A DNA stretch of 64,000 nucleotides, taken from Talpa occidentalis. Its lineage: Eukaryota > Chordata > Mammalia > Eulipotyphla > Talpidae. Under the pieces are notes generated by a model. The model made no database searches and was not told where the DNA came from. It saw only the letters and a list, made by a program, of their open reading frames with translations. Made by a program: the position numbers and the translations under genes. Each line of letters opens with the position of its first letter. The stretch's first letter is position 1. The DNA is taken from positions 136,740,676 to 136,804,675 of the forward strand of contig NW_023604295.1 in the NCBI RefSeq assembly GCF_014898055.3, written 5' to 3'. This document shows, piece by piece, positions 11,796 through 24,010 of the stretch.

Positions 11796-13359
11796 TTGGA
11801 TTTTTTTAATGAAAATTTTTTTAGGTAGACTATCTTATGTCTTCTTCAGTAGAAGGTAGGATTATTAAAATAATGAATTAACTAATTGCAAACTTGTACC
11901 AGAGTCACAAAGGTAGGAAATGAATGAACCACGTATTAATACAAACCCGAATATCATTAATTTCCAAGTCCTTGCTGTCACCAGTGCACCTTCATGCCTT
12001 ATGGAATCAAGATAAATATAAAGAAAAAAAATTGTTTTGAAGAGTTCACAGCTATTTGTGTGATTAAAATACCATCTATTTTAAGCAAAGAGAACTGGGT
12101 TATATGCTGCTTCTATAGTGAATCAAACCAATAAGTCATGTTCAGTCTCAGGATTCAGTTCAGTCTATAGGATGCAGTGTGAACACCAACGAAAATGCCG
12201 GCTCTCACTGGGAGCAGATGATCAGCGTGAGGCTGGGGGGGACACTCAGAGAAAACCCGCTTTCTCTAGTCATGGCTGACTGTGTCCTATAGCCCTCCGT
12301 GGTAATTGGCTTAACGGGCCCACAGAGCCTCAGCCAGGTGCCCAAGAACCCAGCAGACTTCTCTTATCAACCCCCATTAAGTTGCCAGTCTGCAGCCTTT
12401 CCTTACTAGGAAGGCAGGGACCGTTTCAGACTTAGTGAAAAAAAAATCTATGTCTTAGTGGATTTTGAAGTTTGGAGAAAAGTGACGGTCTTGCTGTACA
12501 TGGGTACCTGACCTTACACTTCTAAAGGCAGAAGAGAGGACAGTTTCTGGAAGGAAACAGCAGACCCTGTGTTTATGAATCGTGTGTGAGGACATATAAT
12601 TGCAAGGTTTATTGTACTCCTCGATTTTTCTTCCTTTGACGATTCTCGCTATTTCATCAGAGCCTTGGTGTTGTGTGATATCATTTGGTTTGATTTTGCC
12701 AAAAGGGTCGCACTTCAGTATTTCTGAAAACTTGCCAAGCAGACTTGAAAGTGCTTTTCCCAGCTCATCCGCAGGGTCAGCCATGAAGAAGGCTGCCCAG
12801 ACACCCAGGCCAAACGGAAATTCTCCCAAGGGCAGCACCGATCACGGAGGGGCCGGCATGGGCCCAGACACACTCAGGAAGGCAGAAAGCACTGCCACCT
12901 GCTCCCTCCTGAGCTCGGTGACAGTGGAGGGAGGAGAGCGAGGCGTTGATTCCTGGTGACAATCTGAGAAATCACTCAGAGGGGACCCAGCTGTCTTCCT
13001 GCCTTGGTCACGCAGTTGCCTTTTCTTGGATTTCCCTCCTCACTGTTTCCAGTACTGAGGAGTTGTGTAGTGGGCCCCAGAGCTCTCTCCAAAGGGAACT
13101 TCCTGACCTTTGGGGTGACTCAGCCTACCCCCAAATGTTAGTGATATGGCCTCCAGAATGCCCTTTCGGTTTTATTCTTAACACACACATGCACACACAG
13201 AATTATTAACCAAAGATAACTTGCTTAATTTTGGTATCTGTTACTCTAACGCTTTCCCACATCAGTGTATTTGTATTTTCAGATAGAATGCCTAAATGCC
13301 TTTTTAAAAAAATGGGCTCATTTTGCAGTTCAGTATAGCAGGATTTTTTTCTCTTAAAA
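11796..13359. other. Intronic sequence, one unexplained minus-strand open frame
   Basis: No repeat was recognised. A minus-strand open frame of 127 codons spans 12455-12838 and contains the non-repetitive text ADPADELGKALSSLLGKFSE. I do not recognise it. No poly(A) tail, splice signal or promoter was seen with it, so it may be chance or a decayed retrocopy. The rest looks like unique intron. Confidence 0.45.
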
Positions 13360-13371
13360 CTCTATCTTCCA

Positions 13372-13697
13372 GGGCCTCCCGGTGGCGCAGCGGTTGAGCG
13401 CTGGGTTGCAAAGCTGCCCGCGGCCTCTGCGGCGCCGGTTCGATCCCCGGCTGCTCCCCGGCCACCAGAGGAGGGTCCCACATGGCGCGCAGACCTCTCC
13501 TGCCGCCTGCTGCTCCCCTCAGCAGTATACTTCGGTCCTTCTGCCTGCTCTGCTCCCCGCTCTGGCTCTGGTGAATTCTCTCACCCTCCCGCGTTTCTGA
13601 CTGTACCCAGTGCTTGTATAAACAAACAAACAAACAAACAAACAAATAAATAAATAAATAAAAATACATGCTTCTTAAAAAAAACAAAACAAAAAAC
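13372..13697 (+). mobile_element. tRNA-derived SINE, long-tail class
   Basis: This is a near-consensus sense copy with A box TGGCGCAGCGG and B box GGTTCGATCCC. A perfect 12-base duplication CTCTATCTTCCA lies at 13360-13371 and 13698-13709. The tail is (CAAA)n (TAAA)n, then ATACATGCTTCTTAAAA, then A-rich DNA: the extra tail module in variant form. Confidence 0.94.
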
Positions 13698-13929
13698 CTC
13701 TATCTTCCATAGCATTAAATGCTTTCCCCCATCATTTGTTTGTAAAATTAAGTCAGCCCTCAACACCGTTCCTCTCTACTCCTGTAAACAGTTCTGTAAT
13801 AAGAAATGCAGCTCATTTAAGTGCACATTCTTAAAAAATACAGTTCTACTTCCTGTTTCCTTGTTTCTTTTTGAAGTTATAGCTGCACAAGAGAAGAGTT
13901 GCCCCCTCCCACCACCTCCACCCCTCCAT

Positions 13930-15550
13930 CCACCTCCTGGTGATCTCCTTAGGGTAGGCTTCTAGATGGAATTGTAATTGTTGCACCAAAGGGTATGCAA
14001 AATTGAAAATCATTTGCCTTTTAGAAACTTTACAGAAGTTTGCTCCCTTACCAGTAACTGAAATTCAACCTCACCAACGCTGGATGTTATCATTTTAAAT
14101 TTTGTCAATTTTATAGGTATAGAAAGGATTTTTTTTTTAATTGAAGTGATGTATTATAACGTTAGAACCTCATTGTTTTTAATTTGTATTATTAAATTAC
14201 TAGTGAAGTTGAGCATCTTTGAAATTTGCTTATTGACGATTTGGCTATTTCTTCTTCTGCAAATTGCATGTTTGTTTTCCCCCATTTTTTCCATAGAGCT
14301 GCTTCTTTCTTCTATTGATTTATAAGAAACCTGGAGGGGTGAGAGACTGGGAATTACGAATATTAATGGTTGGGTTGCCCTATCCACCAGGATTTTTCCT
14401 TAGGGGTATTTTAAATCAAAGTAGTATTTGCAATTGGAGAAAGTTTTAAAACCTCAATATGAAAAACTTATGCTATTTTTCTAATAGCACTAGAAAATAT
14501 GCAATTTTTCCTATTTTTGATTTAGCAATAGAAAATTTCTCCTTACTTCCTTGATATAAACGATGTAAATTTGGCCTACCCTTTTCTGTTCATCTCTCAT
14601 TCTCTTGATGTTGCTTTTTCCTGAGTTCTTATTTCCCTTTATGACTTAATGACCTTTATGATCATCCTCTATTTTTATTCCATTATCATTCGACAGCATA
14701 TCTTGACTCTCCATTGTATAAAAAGAGAATATTAGCATCTCAGCCCCATTAACCTTCTTCTCTCCTAACCATCTTCATCAGGGAATTCTGGGCCCGGGGC
14801 CTTTCCAGGAGCTTCCCTCTGCTCTGTGTCCTACCCAGGACTGGCATCTGTCTCCACAGCAGCCCTTTCAGCCCTTCCCACACCAGTCTTACCTGCTCCC
14901 CATATGCTAGAGTACTCCCTCTGGCCTCTGCCTTCCGCTCCCCTGTGACAGGTTTTCCCTCTTTTTAGTTTTGTTTATTTTTTGTTTTATCAGAGAGGCT
15001 TTCCTTCTTGTATCTCCGTTTTTAAATGTAACTGGGTTCTCAGGAAGATTGAAAGGCAGACGGGCCCAGGCGGCCAGCTTGAGCTCCACCTGACCATAGC
15101 TTCGGCGTATAGAATTTGAAGATTTTTTTCTATGATCCACCTAAGATGATTTCTTTTGGTTTCTACTGTTGGTGTTATGTTTAGAAACTCCTTCCATTTA
15201 AGACTGTTTTCTTTGAGTAGTTCTATGATTTCTTTCTTACATTTAAATCTTTATTTCCAGAATCTATACTGATGGGTGGAATAGTTTAGAGATTTGCCTT
15301 TTGTCCAAATAGCCAGCCAAGGGCCCTGATATCATTTATTAAGTAATACAGAGCTTTGAAGATTCACCTTTCATTAAACACTCCCTTCTTGTTTATACTT
15401 ATGTGTTTCTGAACTTTGTTTAATCTCTTACCTAAATTCGTTCAAAAACCTTTCATTGTGGTTTCAGGGTTCATTTTAATATCTGCAGGGCAAGCTCCCC
15501 TCCCCCATCACTGTCTTCTTTTTAAAAAATATTCTTACCTGTTGCTCCCT
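13930..15550 (-). mobile_element. Fossil LINE-1 (L1M type), antisense, fragmented
   Basis: The + strand carries diverged reverse-complement L1 ORF2. Readable blocks are TTACCAGTAACTG..CCTCACCAACGCTGG, TTATAGGTATAGAAAGG, TGAAGTTGAGCATCTTTGAA, then GGTGTTATGTTTAGAAACTC, TTACATTTAAATCTTTATTT and GGGCAAGCTCCCCTCCCCC. The order matches L1 read backwards. The middle (about 14340-15130) is poorly recognisable and may hold other sequence. It is old and has no coding capacity. Confidence 0.75.
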
Positions 15551-15646
15551 CTTCCCTTCTGCCAGAAGAAACGTTTGCAGAATTATATGCATTTGAAAGG
15601 GGCTGCAGCAGGTCAGCCCATCTTTCAATTCTTCCTCAGTATTTTT

Positions 15647-15917
15647 TTTTTAAGATTTATTTATTTATTTATACAAGCACTGGGTACAGTCAGAAGCGCG
15701 GGAGGGTGAGAGAATTCACCAGAGCCAGAGCGGGGAGCAGAGCAGGCAGAAGGACCGAAGTACACTGCTGAGGGGAGCAGCGGGCGGCAGGAGAAGTCTG
15801 CGCGCCATGTGGGACCCTCACCGGTGGCCGGGGAGCAGCCGGGGATCAAACCAGCGCTGCAGAGGCTGCGGGCAGCTTCGCAACCCAGCACTCAACCGCT
15901 GCGCCACCGGGGAGGCC
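15647..15917 (-). mobile_element. tRNA-derived SINE, short-tail class
   Basis: This is a near-consensus reverse copy ending GCGCCACCGGGGAGGCC. A perfect 18-base duplication TTCTTCCTCAGTATTTTT lies at 15629-15646 and 15918-15935. The tail is simple (AAGATTTATTTATTTATTTATAC in reverse), without the extra module. The SINE landed just past the fossil L1. Confidence 0.94.
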
Positions 15918-15935
15918 TTCTTCCTCAGTATTTTT

Positions 15936-17120
15936 GCCAGCAGGGCAGGACTTGTAGAACTTCTGCATCACCCCAGATCCCACCCCTTCCAGGTTTGGGT
16001 TTGAGTGTTTTTGGTTTTTTATGGGGTCAGGTTTATAACTTTGACAGTCAGTAGTTGGTTCTCATTAACACTGCCCCAAGACATTTTAAAGTGCTGGCAG
16101 GCGCGCAGGTCACCAGCACACAGTGTGCTTGGGCCCTGTCATCCTCGTTGTGTTTTCAGGACAACTGCATCTCGGTGGGCTGGTCCTTCTTCCTCTGACC
16201 GCGCGGCTCTGAAGAGGCAGGTGTGTGTGCCCCTCTGGAGTTCCCGTCTCCTTCGTGGCACACCTCTAGACCCGCGGGGCTTGCTTCTTGAGGCCCACAT
16301 CTGTGGGTGTGCCCAAGAATGTCGACGGCGTGTGTTCTGGCCACTGCCTGGCTGATGGCAGGTGGGCTTTCTCACCCACTTCCAGGTCCAGAATCGAAAG
16401 AGGGAGTTGCTTGCCCATAACTCTAATCCCCGCCAATTCGATGAACGTATATCTTCCCCGACATGTTTGCACAGTGACTTGGCGCCAAAGGGAAAAGGAT
16501 CACTTAGCCAGATTTCACTATCAGCGCTGCAGGTGTGCTCGGCGACGTGGCACCTGCCAGCGCCCCTGGCACCGCGTCTCTTCTCCTGGCTCTGGCAGTC
16601 ACGCTCAGCCCTCCACCGCCGCCTCCCTCAGGAATGTGTAGGTGGCCTGGAGGCCATTTTCCCACTCCACCTGCCAGCCCGTCCTTGGCCTTCACTCCCA
16701 GGGTAGTCAGCACAGAAAGTTCTTGACCTTGAGCGCTTCTGGGTACCTCACAATTCAAGAACTAGAGAACAGAAACACTGCAGCTACAACATGACTCACT
16801 GCAGCCTGATGAATGAGTACTTGTCTTCTGGCAGGAAGGATGCCAGGAAAGCCGTGCCTGGGAGTCTCTGTGGGCATGGAGCCTGTGTTTGAGCAAGATA
16901 GAATTGCAGCTGTTGGAAACACCTTCGTTGACTCTTTGGTAAACACACTCAGAGGAAAATGAAAGATGGTCACTTTGGCAAAATCTCTACCAGAAGCAGA
17001 GGAGAGCTGTCACTCTGACACCTCTTCTTCCTTTTATATTTGCTTTGTTAGTCCCACCCTTTCTCATTCTTCAACAAAGATTAATCTGTTACAAATTAAG
17101 TATTTTCTATGGGAGATAAT
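15936..17120. other. Intronic sequence, moderately GC-rich in the middle
   Basis: About 16080-16720 is relatively GC- and CpG-rich and gives several overlapping open frames on both strands. None resembles a known protein. It does not reach the density of the blocks at 21 kb and 28 kb. No repeat was recognised. Confidence 0.5.
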
Positions 17121-17385
17121 TTTATTGAAACTATTCCAAGTGCTAGCCAACACAAAAGTACATGCAAGTCACATAGGTGATTTTAAATTTTCTACTGGCC
17201 ACATTTAAAAGATTTTTTTAAAACCCTAGTGAAGCTAATTTTAACATTTTATTTAATTCAACATAGTCAAAGTGATCTGTAGTCCAAGAACTACTGACAT
17301 ACTTGAAATTCTTTTTCCTTTAAAGTCTGGTGTGGAATTTACAATTTGGACTAGTCACATTTCAAGTGCTCAGTAGTCTCGGGTA
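17120..17385 (-). mobile_element. Ancient DNA-transposon fossil (unnamed)
   Basis: The words GATTTTAAATTTTCTACTGGCCACATTT, an AATTTTAACATTTTATTTAATTCAACATA block, and AATTTGGACTAGTCACATTTCAAGTGCTCAGTAG follow the layout of a common non-autonomous mammalian DNA transposon with GTCACATTT-type internal blocks. I cannot name the family with certainty. No terminal repeats could be fixed. Confidence 0.5.
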
Positions 17386-17543
17386 AGATCATCTTCTAAA
17401 TTTTGGGTTATCTTGGCATTAACCTTGTATTAAAACAACCATTTCTAGAAATTCCTAATGAAGGTTGCTCATCCAGAACTACTTGGAAACTTTTGCAGAA
17501 TGTGTATCCTTGCTTGTATCCCCACTATATCTACTGAGATAAA

Positions 17544-17545
<2 letters not shown>

Positions 17546-17628
<83 letters not shown>
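17546..17628. repeat. Compound microsatellite (GT)n(GA)n
   Basis: About 39 bases of perfect GT repeat run straight into about 44 bases of perfect GA repeat, ending before GCGCAAGCC. Both parts are uninterrupted, so the locus is likely polymorphic. GT tracts can adopt Z-DNA and GA tracts H-DNA. Confidence 0.97.
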
Positions 17629-17632
<4 letters not shown>

Positions 17633-18794
17633 AGCCTGGGTATATGTGCTGGAAAAGATGCGCAGGTGGGTCTGACAGGTGCCTCTAATTAAATAGCGCT
17701 CACCTAGAGCAGTTTCTTCATTTTATCTATGATTAAACATGTCTAGCATGACCCAAAACTCTTCCAAGGGTGTAATGATGCAGACCTGAGTCTTCCACTG
17801 ACAAATTTGGTGTCCATGTAGCTTGTCATCCCTCACACTGGAGAGGGACGCATACCAGCACTGGACATGGACATTCAGGAAGAGCAAGAGGCATTCTCAG
17901 ATTATTTTTAGATTGCCAGGATATTAAATGGAGCCGACTGTGTGCATGGATATACACACACACACGAATATAAATCCTTCTTGTTAGTTGAAGTTTCCTT
18001 GTGATGGGCATGACTGTGGATTTATTTGTGCTCCCATTTGCTTAATGCCTGTTACATACTAGTGTTAGTCCAAGGCTTTATGGGCGGCTATTCTTAAACA
18101 GCTTTTAAAAACTCACAGTAAAATAGCAACTGGGGGTCTATTGTAATTATTTTAATGCATCTCTAAGCTTCATGAGCGAATGTAAACGTTTTTCAGTCTA
18201 TCAATTTTCAAAGAGTGAAAAACACATTCAATTTCTGAATTTTCAGTTAAGATTTCTTATCTTTAAACCGATGACAAGACTGCCAGGTGTCATCAGGCAG
18301 AGGGGCTGACTGCTCTGTAATTTCATGGGGATTCTTTGTAGGGTGAGTCACGATGGCTTTCTTCTCCTTCACACAGAGCTGACAAGGGCTGTACGTGTAT
18401 TACATTGATAGATAATAAATCTCAGAAAGGTCACCCAAAGGTAATGCCAGGATTATTTCAGATGGCGAAAAATGTTTTCTTTTTAACACTCATTTTGTAT
18501 GAAGACTAACCGTAAAAGATTATCCAACAGTCTTATTTTAAGGCAAGTAATTTGATATTTTCCTTGGTTGATTATTTTATTGAAAGTCAGTTTTAAGTCT
18601 ACAGAAATTGCAGGTAATTAGCGGGGCCTATGAAATAAAGTTACGGTATCTATCATACCCTGCAAACTGGTCACTAGACTTCTCAAAGACTTTAAAATTC
18701 CATACTGAAACAGTTTCTTCACAGCAGCCAGGATGGATTGTATGGCCCCCAGTTGAAAGTCTTTTAAGTTTGGATTCTATAGACTTTCTTTTCT

Positions 18795-19190
18795 TTAAGA
18801 CTAGTTTTGGGTACACAGAAAAATTCAAGGCAGGTACAGCGATTTCCCACATACACACCTCCTCCCAGTGCCAACACCCTGGCACCAGGTGGTACATTTG
18901 TTGTAACTGATTAACCTACTTGGACACACCCCGATCACCCAGCGTTCTCCTCTGAAGTTTACATTAGGACTCACTCTTGTGCTGTGTGCACTCCATAGGC
19001 TTGGACACCCTCACCATGCTCCACCTACTCATCCTCCCACGCCCCCAGCCTGCACTGATCTTTTCATGGCCTCCACACTTGGCAGTCAGCACTGAGATCC
19101 AAACAGATAAAGGGATTACCGCCAGGTCACACGGATTCCTTCTGGTTTGTGTTCCGGCTCACTTTTCGCTCTCCTTGGCTGTGATGACTT
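18795..19190 (-). mobile_element. Fossil LINE-1 3' part, antisense
   Basis: The + strand reads like old L1 in reverse: GACTAGTTTTGGGTACACAGAAAAATTCA, GCGATTTCCCACATACACAC, GGTGGTACATTTGTTGTAAC, GTTTACATTAGGACTCACTC, then ACTGATCTTTTCATGGCCTC. The order matches the 3' region of mammalian L1M elements. Many substitutions date it as ancient. Confidence 0.75.
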
Positions 19191-20542
19191 TCTTTTGTTA
19201 GAATGTAATCACAGACTAAGATGTGGTGATTTGCTGTAACAAAATTATTAAACATTTTGAGATTTATCTCTCGGGCTTATAAATGCAATTGAATGGAGAG
19301 GACAGCTGCCCATCTTCCGTGTTCCCGGGTGCCATCTGTCTTTCCTTCTGTTTGTCTGTCATTGGGCATTAGGGAAATGATAGTTTATTTAAAAATAGGT
19401 TTCTTATGGTTGAGTACAGGAGCCAAATTTTTTAGTTAGCTTTTATGGAAAATACTAAAACTTGGGGCCACAGCCCTATTTTTCTCTCTTATCATATATG
19501 ATCACTGGAGGGGGAAAAAGATCCACTTGAAACCAGTATATGTGGTGACATATATGCACTGAGAAACATGGGTCGCTCCTAAGTGATTACTGATAGATTA
19601 AATATCAAGGGAAAAGTGTACTTTTTTATCAATAATTTAAGCTAATTCAAATGATAAAAGACTTCTATTTAAAGTGCTCTTAGTGTTCAAGATCCTTAAT
19701 CTAAACAAGAAAAATGATTTTTCTTTTTTCATTGCCCTGCTGTCCTGTGTGGTTGTTTTTGTTTTTTGTTTTTCTTTTCTTTTTATGCTGGGTAATGTTT
19801 TCGTTATAGAATTGAAACTGATAAGCCTGATCCTCCCCGGGTATGCAATTCAGGTTCCCCCAGTGAGGAGCTGCTTCTGTAAACCTGGGAGTTTATTAGA
19901 AATTAAGCAGTTGCCACTGGAGAATGGTAAGGAGACCTCGGCTGAAAGCCAGCAAGGAAAGAAGAGTTATTATTTCTGTGGCAGTGTTTGTGAAACTGGT
20001 CAGGAGTGAGGAGTTGCCTCTAACACAATTGAGCTGTGAGGGACAAATATGAATAATCATATGTTGTCTTAGAGCCACAAACTGATAATTTTTTTATTAT
20101 GCACTGTGCAAAGGAGCCTGTTTGCACACATCTTGAAAACGAGATCGTGATTATTTCTTAGTAAGTTTTGAAGGTCTTCCAACCAAAATTTTGTAATAAA
20201 ATTTCAGTTTTATTGAAGCTTAAATTACAAAAACACATCTGATTCACATACAGCTCATCACATCTCATTTTTACCAACTTTGGTTTTAAGTCTTGTTTTT
20301 TTCCTTGAATGAATTACATGAACATCCTTCCTTGTCATTACTAAAAAGAATTTCTCATAATGTTTTACAGCAACTTTGATTTTAGACCGAGAGCTTTTAG
20401 ATCAGTTTAAATGGATTCTTCCACAATATGGTGACCTTTGCACTTTAGAAATGCCATGTATTTCACTTCATAAAGTTAATATACGGACTTTTCTATTGCT
20501 TCAGGCAAATTTGGTAAACCTCAGACAACCTCTGATTCGCAA

Positions 20543-20544
<2 letters not shown>
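19191..20544. other. Intronic sequence without a recognised element
   Basis: AT-rich unique-looking intron. At about 20200-20360 a diverged stretch (TTTCAGTTTTATTGAAGC, ACACATCTGATTCACATACA) could be another antisense L1 scrap. A 111-codon open frame at 19674-20009 runs through T-rich low-complexity DNA and is not protein-like. Confidence 0.5.
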
Positions 20545-20594
<50 letters not shown>

Positions 20595-20608
20595 CATGTT
20601 TATATATG
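20545..20608. repeat. (TA)n microsatellite
   Basis: About 46 bases of perfect TA repeat are followed by degenerate CATACATGTTTATATATG. The tract is self-complementary and can extrude as a cruciform. No gene signal lies beside it. Confidence 0.97.
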
Positions 20609-20889
20609 TGAATGCCTCCAAAAATAATACACAACCCACTGTTACTTTTTTCCACACATAACTAAATGTGGCCATTAGTCTGTACCCTTTATCTTGATGT
20701 TTTGCCAGAAGTTCTTCATGTGTTACTTCCTTTAAACAATAAAGTTCGGTTCAAAAGACAGAACAAATATAAAGCTTTCTTTAAAAATGCTTTAAAAAGT
20801 CCGAGTTGTGTTAAGTGTTTCAGCCGTTGTATTTTGATACCCTAAGAAGCTTTATTTTGAGAAGTCATTAACTTGTGGTTTGGCCCGGA

Positions 20890-21720
20890 CTCCTGTAAGG
20901 TCACGGCGCTGCAGGCTGCTTATCTCTAGCTCGCCTGCCCCCTGGGACCCGCGGCGTGTGCAGGAGAAAGGAGCGAGATCGCAGCCGGATTACATGGAGC
21001 CCACGGGGGCTGCACCACTCCAAGAAAACAACAGATTTTAAGAGGCCGAGTCACAGAGCAGGGCCCTGACAGGCCCCCTGAGCAGACTGGACGCCCCCCA
21101 GGCCCACCGCCTCCGCGGAGCCGCCCCCGCCGCCCGGCCCTGCCCAGGGCTGCGCGCCGCGGCCGGCCCAGGTAACCCGCTGTCGGGGGACAGGTGCCTG
21201 TCATTGGCCCCCCGAATCACAGCTTCATGGATTTCTTTGAAAATGGTTTTCCTTCCAGCCCGGCCGCTGGGCAGCGTTCCCCAGCGTTCCCCAGCGCCTC
21301 TCCCCTGCCAGAGGCTGCGCCGCGCACCTGGCACCTGGCACCTGGCGCCTGGCCCGGGTCGGGCTTGAGGAACGCGCGGCCCCGGCGGCCGCCGCCTGCG
21401 CACCTCGCCAAGCTGCGGTCGGGCCTCCTGGGCGGGTTCCCTGCTGTAACCCGGCGCGGCCGCAGGCTCTCCTGCTCCCACACCCACGCTCCCAGCAGGC
21501 CTTTCTTCGGAGCTGGGTCCCCGGGACACTGGGTGCAACAGCGAAACTGCAAGAAGCAAACCCAGCTCCCCAGGAGGTTCTGCAAGGGCCCCCCCTCTCT
21601 TCCTCCTTTCACCCCACTGGGGTCTTGAGGACCTCGGCTGTGCAGGACAGAGCTGCTGCTGGGAGGGCGGGGAACCGCTGAGCTAGCGCCTGAGAAACCC
21701 TGGTTGGGGGTCACCCCCAG
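20890..21720. promoter_or_regulatory. Intragenic CpG-rich block 1
   Basis: From about 20900 the base composition turns abruptly GC- and CpG-rich, for example CCTCCGCGGAGCCGCCCCCG and GGCCCCGGCGGCCGCCGCC, and it fades by about 21720. Intact CpGs in an otherwise CpG-poor intron mean either an unmethylated island or strong GC-biased conversion. It contains a triple CACCTGGCACCTGGCACCTGG run at about 21327-21350 and a repeated CCCAGCGTTC at about 21279-21295. Long open frames on both strands here follow from the base composition; none resembles a protein. An alternative or antisense promoter is possible but unproven. Confidence 0.6.
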
Positions 21721-23889
21721 ACTCAATGGAGCCTTTTGATAGTTCTCTGGGCAAGCTACTCCTGAACGCCTCAAGAGAGTTCTAGAGTCGGTACAAGCAC
21801 GAGGGTTACAGTTCCAGCGACACTGATGATGTTAGTATCTTTCCCTAACTGTGCGTATTAATCTTGTATTTAAAACAACAAACAAAACAACCCCCCGCCC
21901 CCAAAAAAGCCTGTGTTCTGTCTGCTACCCTAGGCAATCTTATTTTAGGCATAAAATTAAAACATGCCTACATCTTCATTTTGGGGAAGGATAAAATTAC
22001 ATGAAAATGAAATTTATAGGAAAAATCCAGGAAGTAAGATCATTTAATTTTGAGAATTTGAGTAGTGCATTAGATTTAACTACCACTGATAGGGGGCCAG
22101 TCTCAAGACTTCTCTGATACAGTGAACTTTTTAAAATAGAACTAAGAAGCTTGTTTCTAGTTAATGAAATGTTAGAATTATAGAACCACATAAAAACAAG
22201 TTCTTCTTTTCAATGCTTTTGAAACTTACACTAATAAGGACTGGGCTAGACAGTATTAGCTGCATTTTTACAAACATTTAGCTCTTTGAAACTGGCTCTA
22301 CTGAGAATGGTGTCCATATATTGTTTCTGTGTAGTAAGATGGTTTAATGTCTTAGTCTTTTAATTTTTTTTTTTTACTCATTGATTCACTGGCAAAATTC
22401 ACTTCATAAAAAAGTGCAAATGTAATACTAGACATTGCCTTGTAAATAATCAACAATTGCAAACCAGTAGTATCTAAATGAATGAAGGGCTTCATTTACT
22501 AACTTTAGTTAAAAAACATTTTTAAATCATGTGTCAATAGTCAATTAATTTGCCCTAGGAAAATCTAATAGCTACCTCACATCTACAAGAACATAAGATT
22601 GAAATGAAAAGGTATGTTCATTTGTGTATTTTTAAACAATTTTTACAACAGAAAAAAAAAAAAAAACCCAAATCACCTTGCACAGCCTTTTAATTGAAGT
22701 TAGATTACTATATGTAGTGCCCAGAGATTCAGATGTTGAGTCTTCTATATTTCTCTGCCTGAATGAGAGCAGGTGATAGTTTTGCCATTTGGATTTTTTC
22801 ATCAGCCTTCATGCTCACATTTACTTATATGCACCTCAGGACACACAATGAGAAAGAAGAAACCCAAACCCAGTACACATTAAACTTCTGTGCAGATTAG
22901 TGAGGCCCAGGTAATTTGCAACCTGATTTCTCTCTGACAGTCATTATAGGTCAGGGTGATAAACTTACAACCTTGCTTATAGAAGACTGCCCCTGTTAGA
23001 AGATAGTCCATCTTAAAGGAAACAAATGCTAAGGGTGCTGACAACTGTTTATTCAATAGCATTATAAAGCCATCAGGCTCCAGAGAGTTCGCTGATTAAA
23101 TTTCATTATAACCTTAATTTCTCTGACTGAATCACTTTATTAAATTTTTCTCCTGGCTCCTGGAGAACAGGGCAGGAAGACAGATTAAATTCTGATACCT
23201 TATGCTATTCATTAGGCTTGGCAGAGTTTCTTAAAACATTTAAATGATAGTAAAGATAGATTGCAGGCTCCTGCTTACCCTCACATCTTAGCATAGACCT
23301 TTTCTGCCAATTAGGAGTCATTGCATTTGTGTATGAAACATGGCTTCTGATATTAAAAAATGAATCTGATTCAGATCCTCCAGGTTTAGAAAAGATTGTT
23401 GGAATTTGAGGGTTGGGTAAATAGTTTTATTCTAACTACTTTTCTAATTGAGTAAACATGAGGTTTTCCAAAAAGCTAGAAAAAAACTACTGTAAATTTG
23501 AGACAGGATATTTTTTTATTGTGAAAGACAAGCAAATGTCACACTTAATTGAATTCTCCCTGAATATTTTCTTTCCTCTGCTGTAGAAACCCTCCCACTA
23601 GCAATAACCCTTGAAAATGGTGTGCATGTTCATGAAGGACTATTTGAGTTACTCTTAAAAAAATAACTCAGACAAGTTTTTCGGCCATTTGGAGTTTCTG
23701 GGTTTTTGTGGGTTTTTTTAATCTTAAGCATTGCTATTCACATTGTATTCACTGTGGAAGAACTGATCATGTCCAATACAAATAACAACAGTACCATAAA
23801 ACTTATGTAGCACAAATTCTAAAATATGTCAGGGCATGAAAAGCTTTTGTATTCTCTTAAATTCTAGCTGTGGCCCATTACTCGTTCAT
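21721..23889. other. Intronic sequence without a recognised element
   Basis: AT-rich unique-looking intron with a T run at about 22365-22376 and an A run at about 22652-22665. No gene, repeat family or conserved-looking motif was recognised. Confidence 0.55.
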
Positions 23890-24010
23890 TGGTTCCTTCA
23901 TTCATTCACTCCTTTATTTTGTTGGCAAAGCACTGCCGCTGCCTCTTGCCCCGGGTGCTGGCCACACAAGGTGAATGAGTCAAAGACCCATCCCTCCAGG
24001 AGCCACCAGC
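23890..24010 (-). repeat. L2 3'-end fragment, antisense
   Basis: TTCCTTCATTCATTCACTCC, then GGTGCTGGCCACACAAGGTG, then CCCATCCCTCCAGGAGCCAC follows the reverse of the L2 3' end (ATTCATTCA...; ...TGGGGATACA...; CCTGCCCTCATGGAGC). It is old and diverged. Confidence 0.65.

Noticed and set aside
20545..20608. (TA)n as an origin or scaffold attachment site
   Set aside because: Simple repeats of this kind are common in introns. There is no further evidence.
21038..21774. Open frames of 144-185 codons on both strands as genes
   Set aside because: Same reason: overlapping frames inside the smaller CpG-rich block with no recognisable protein features.
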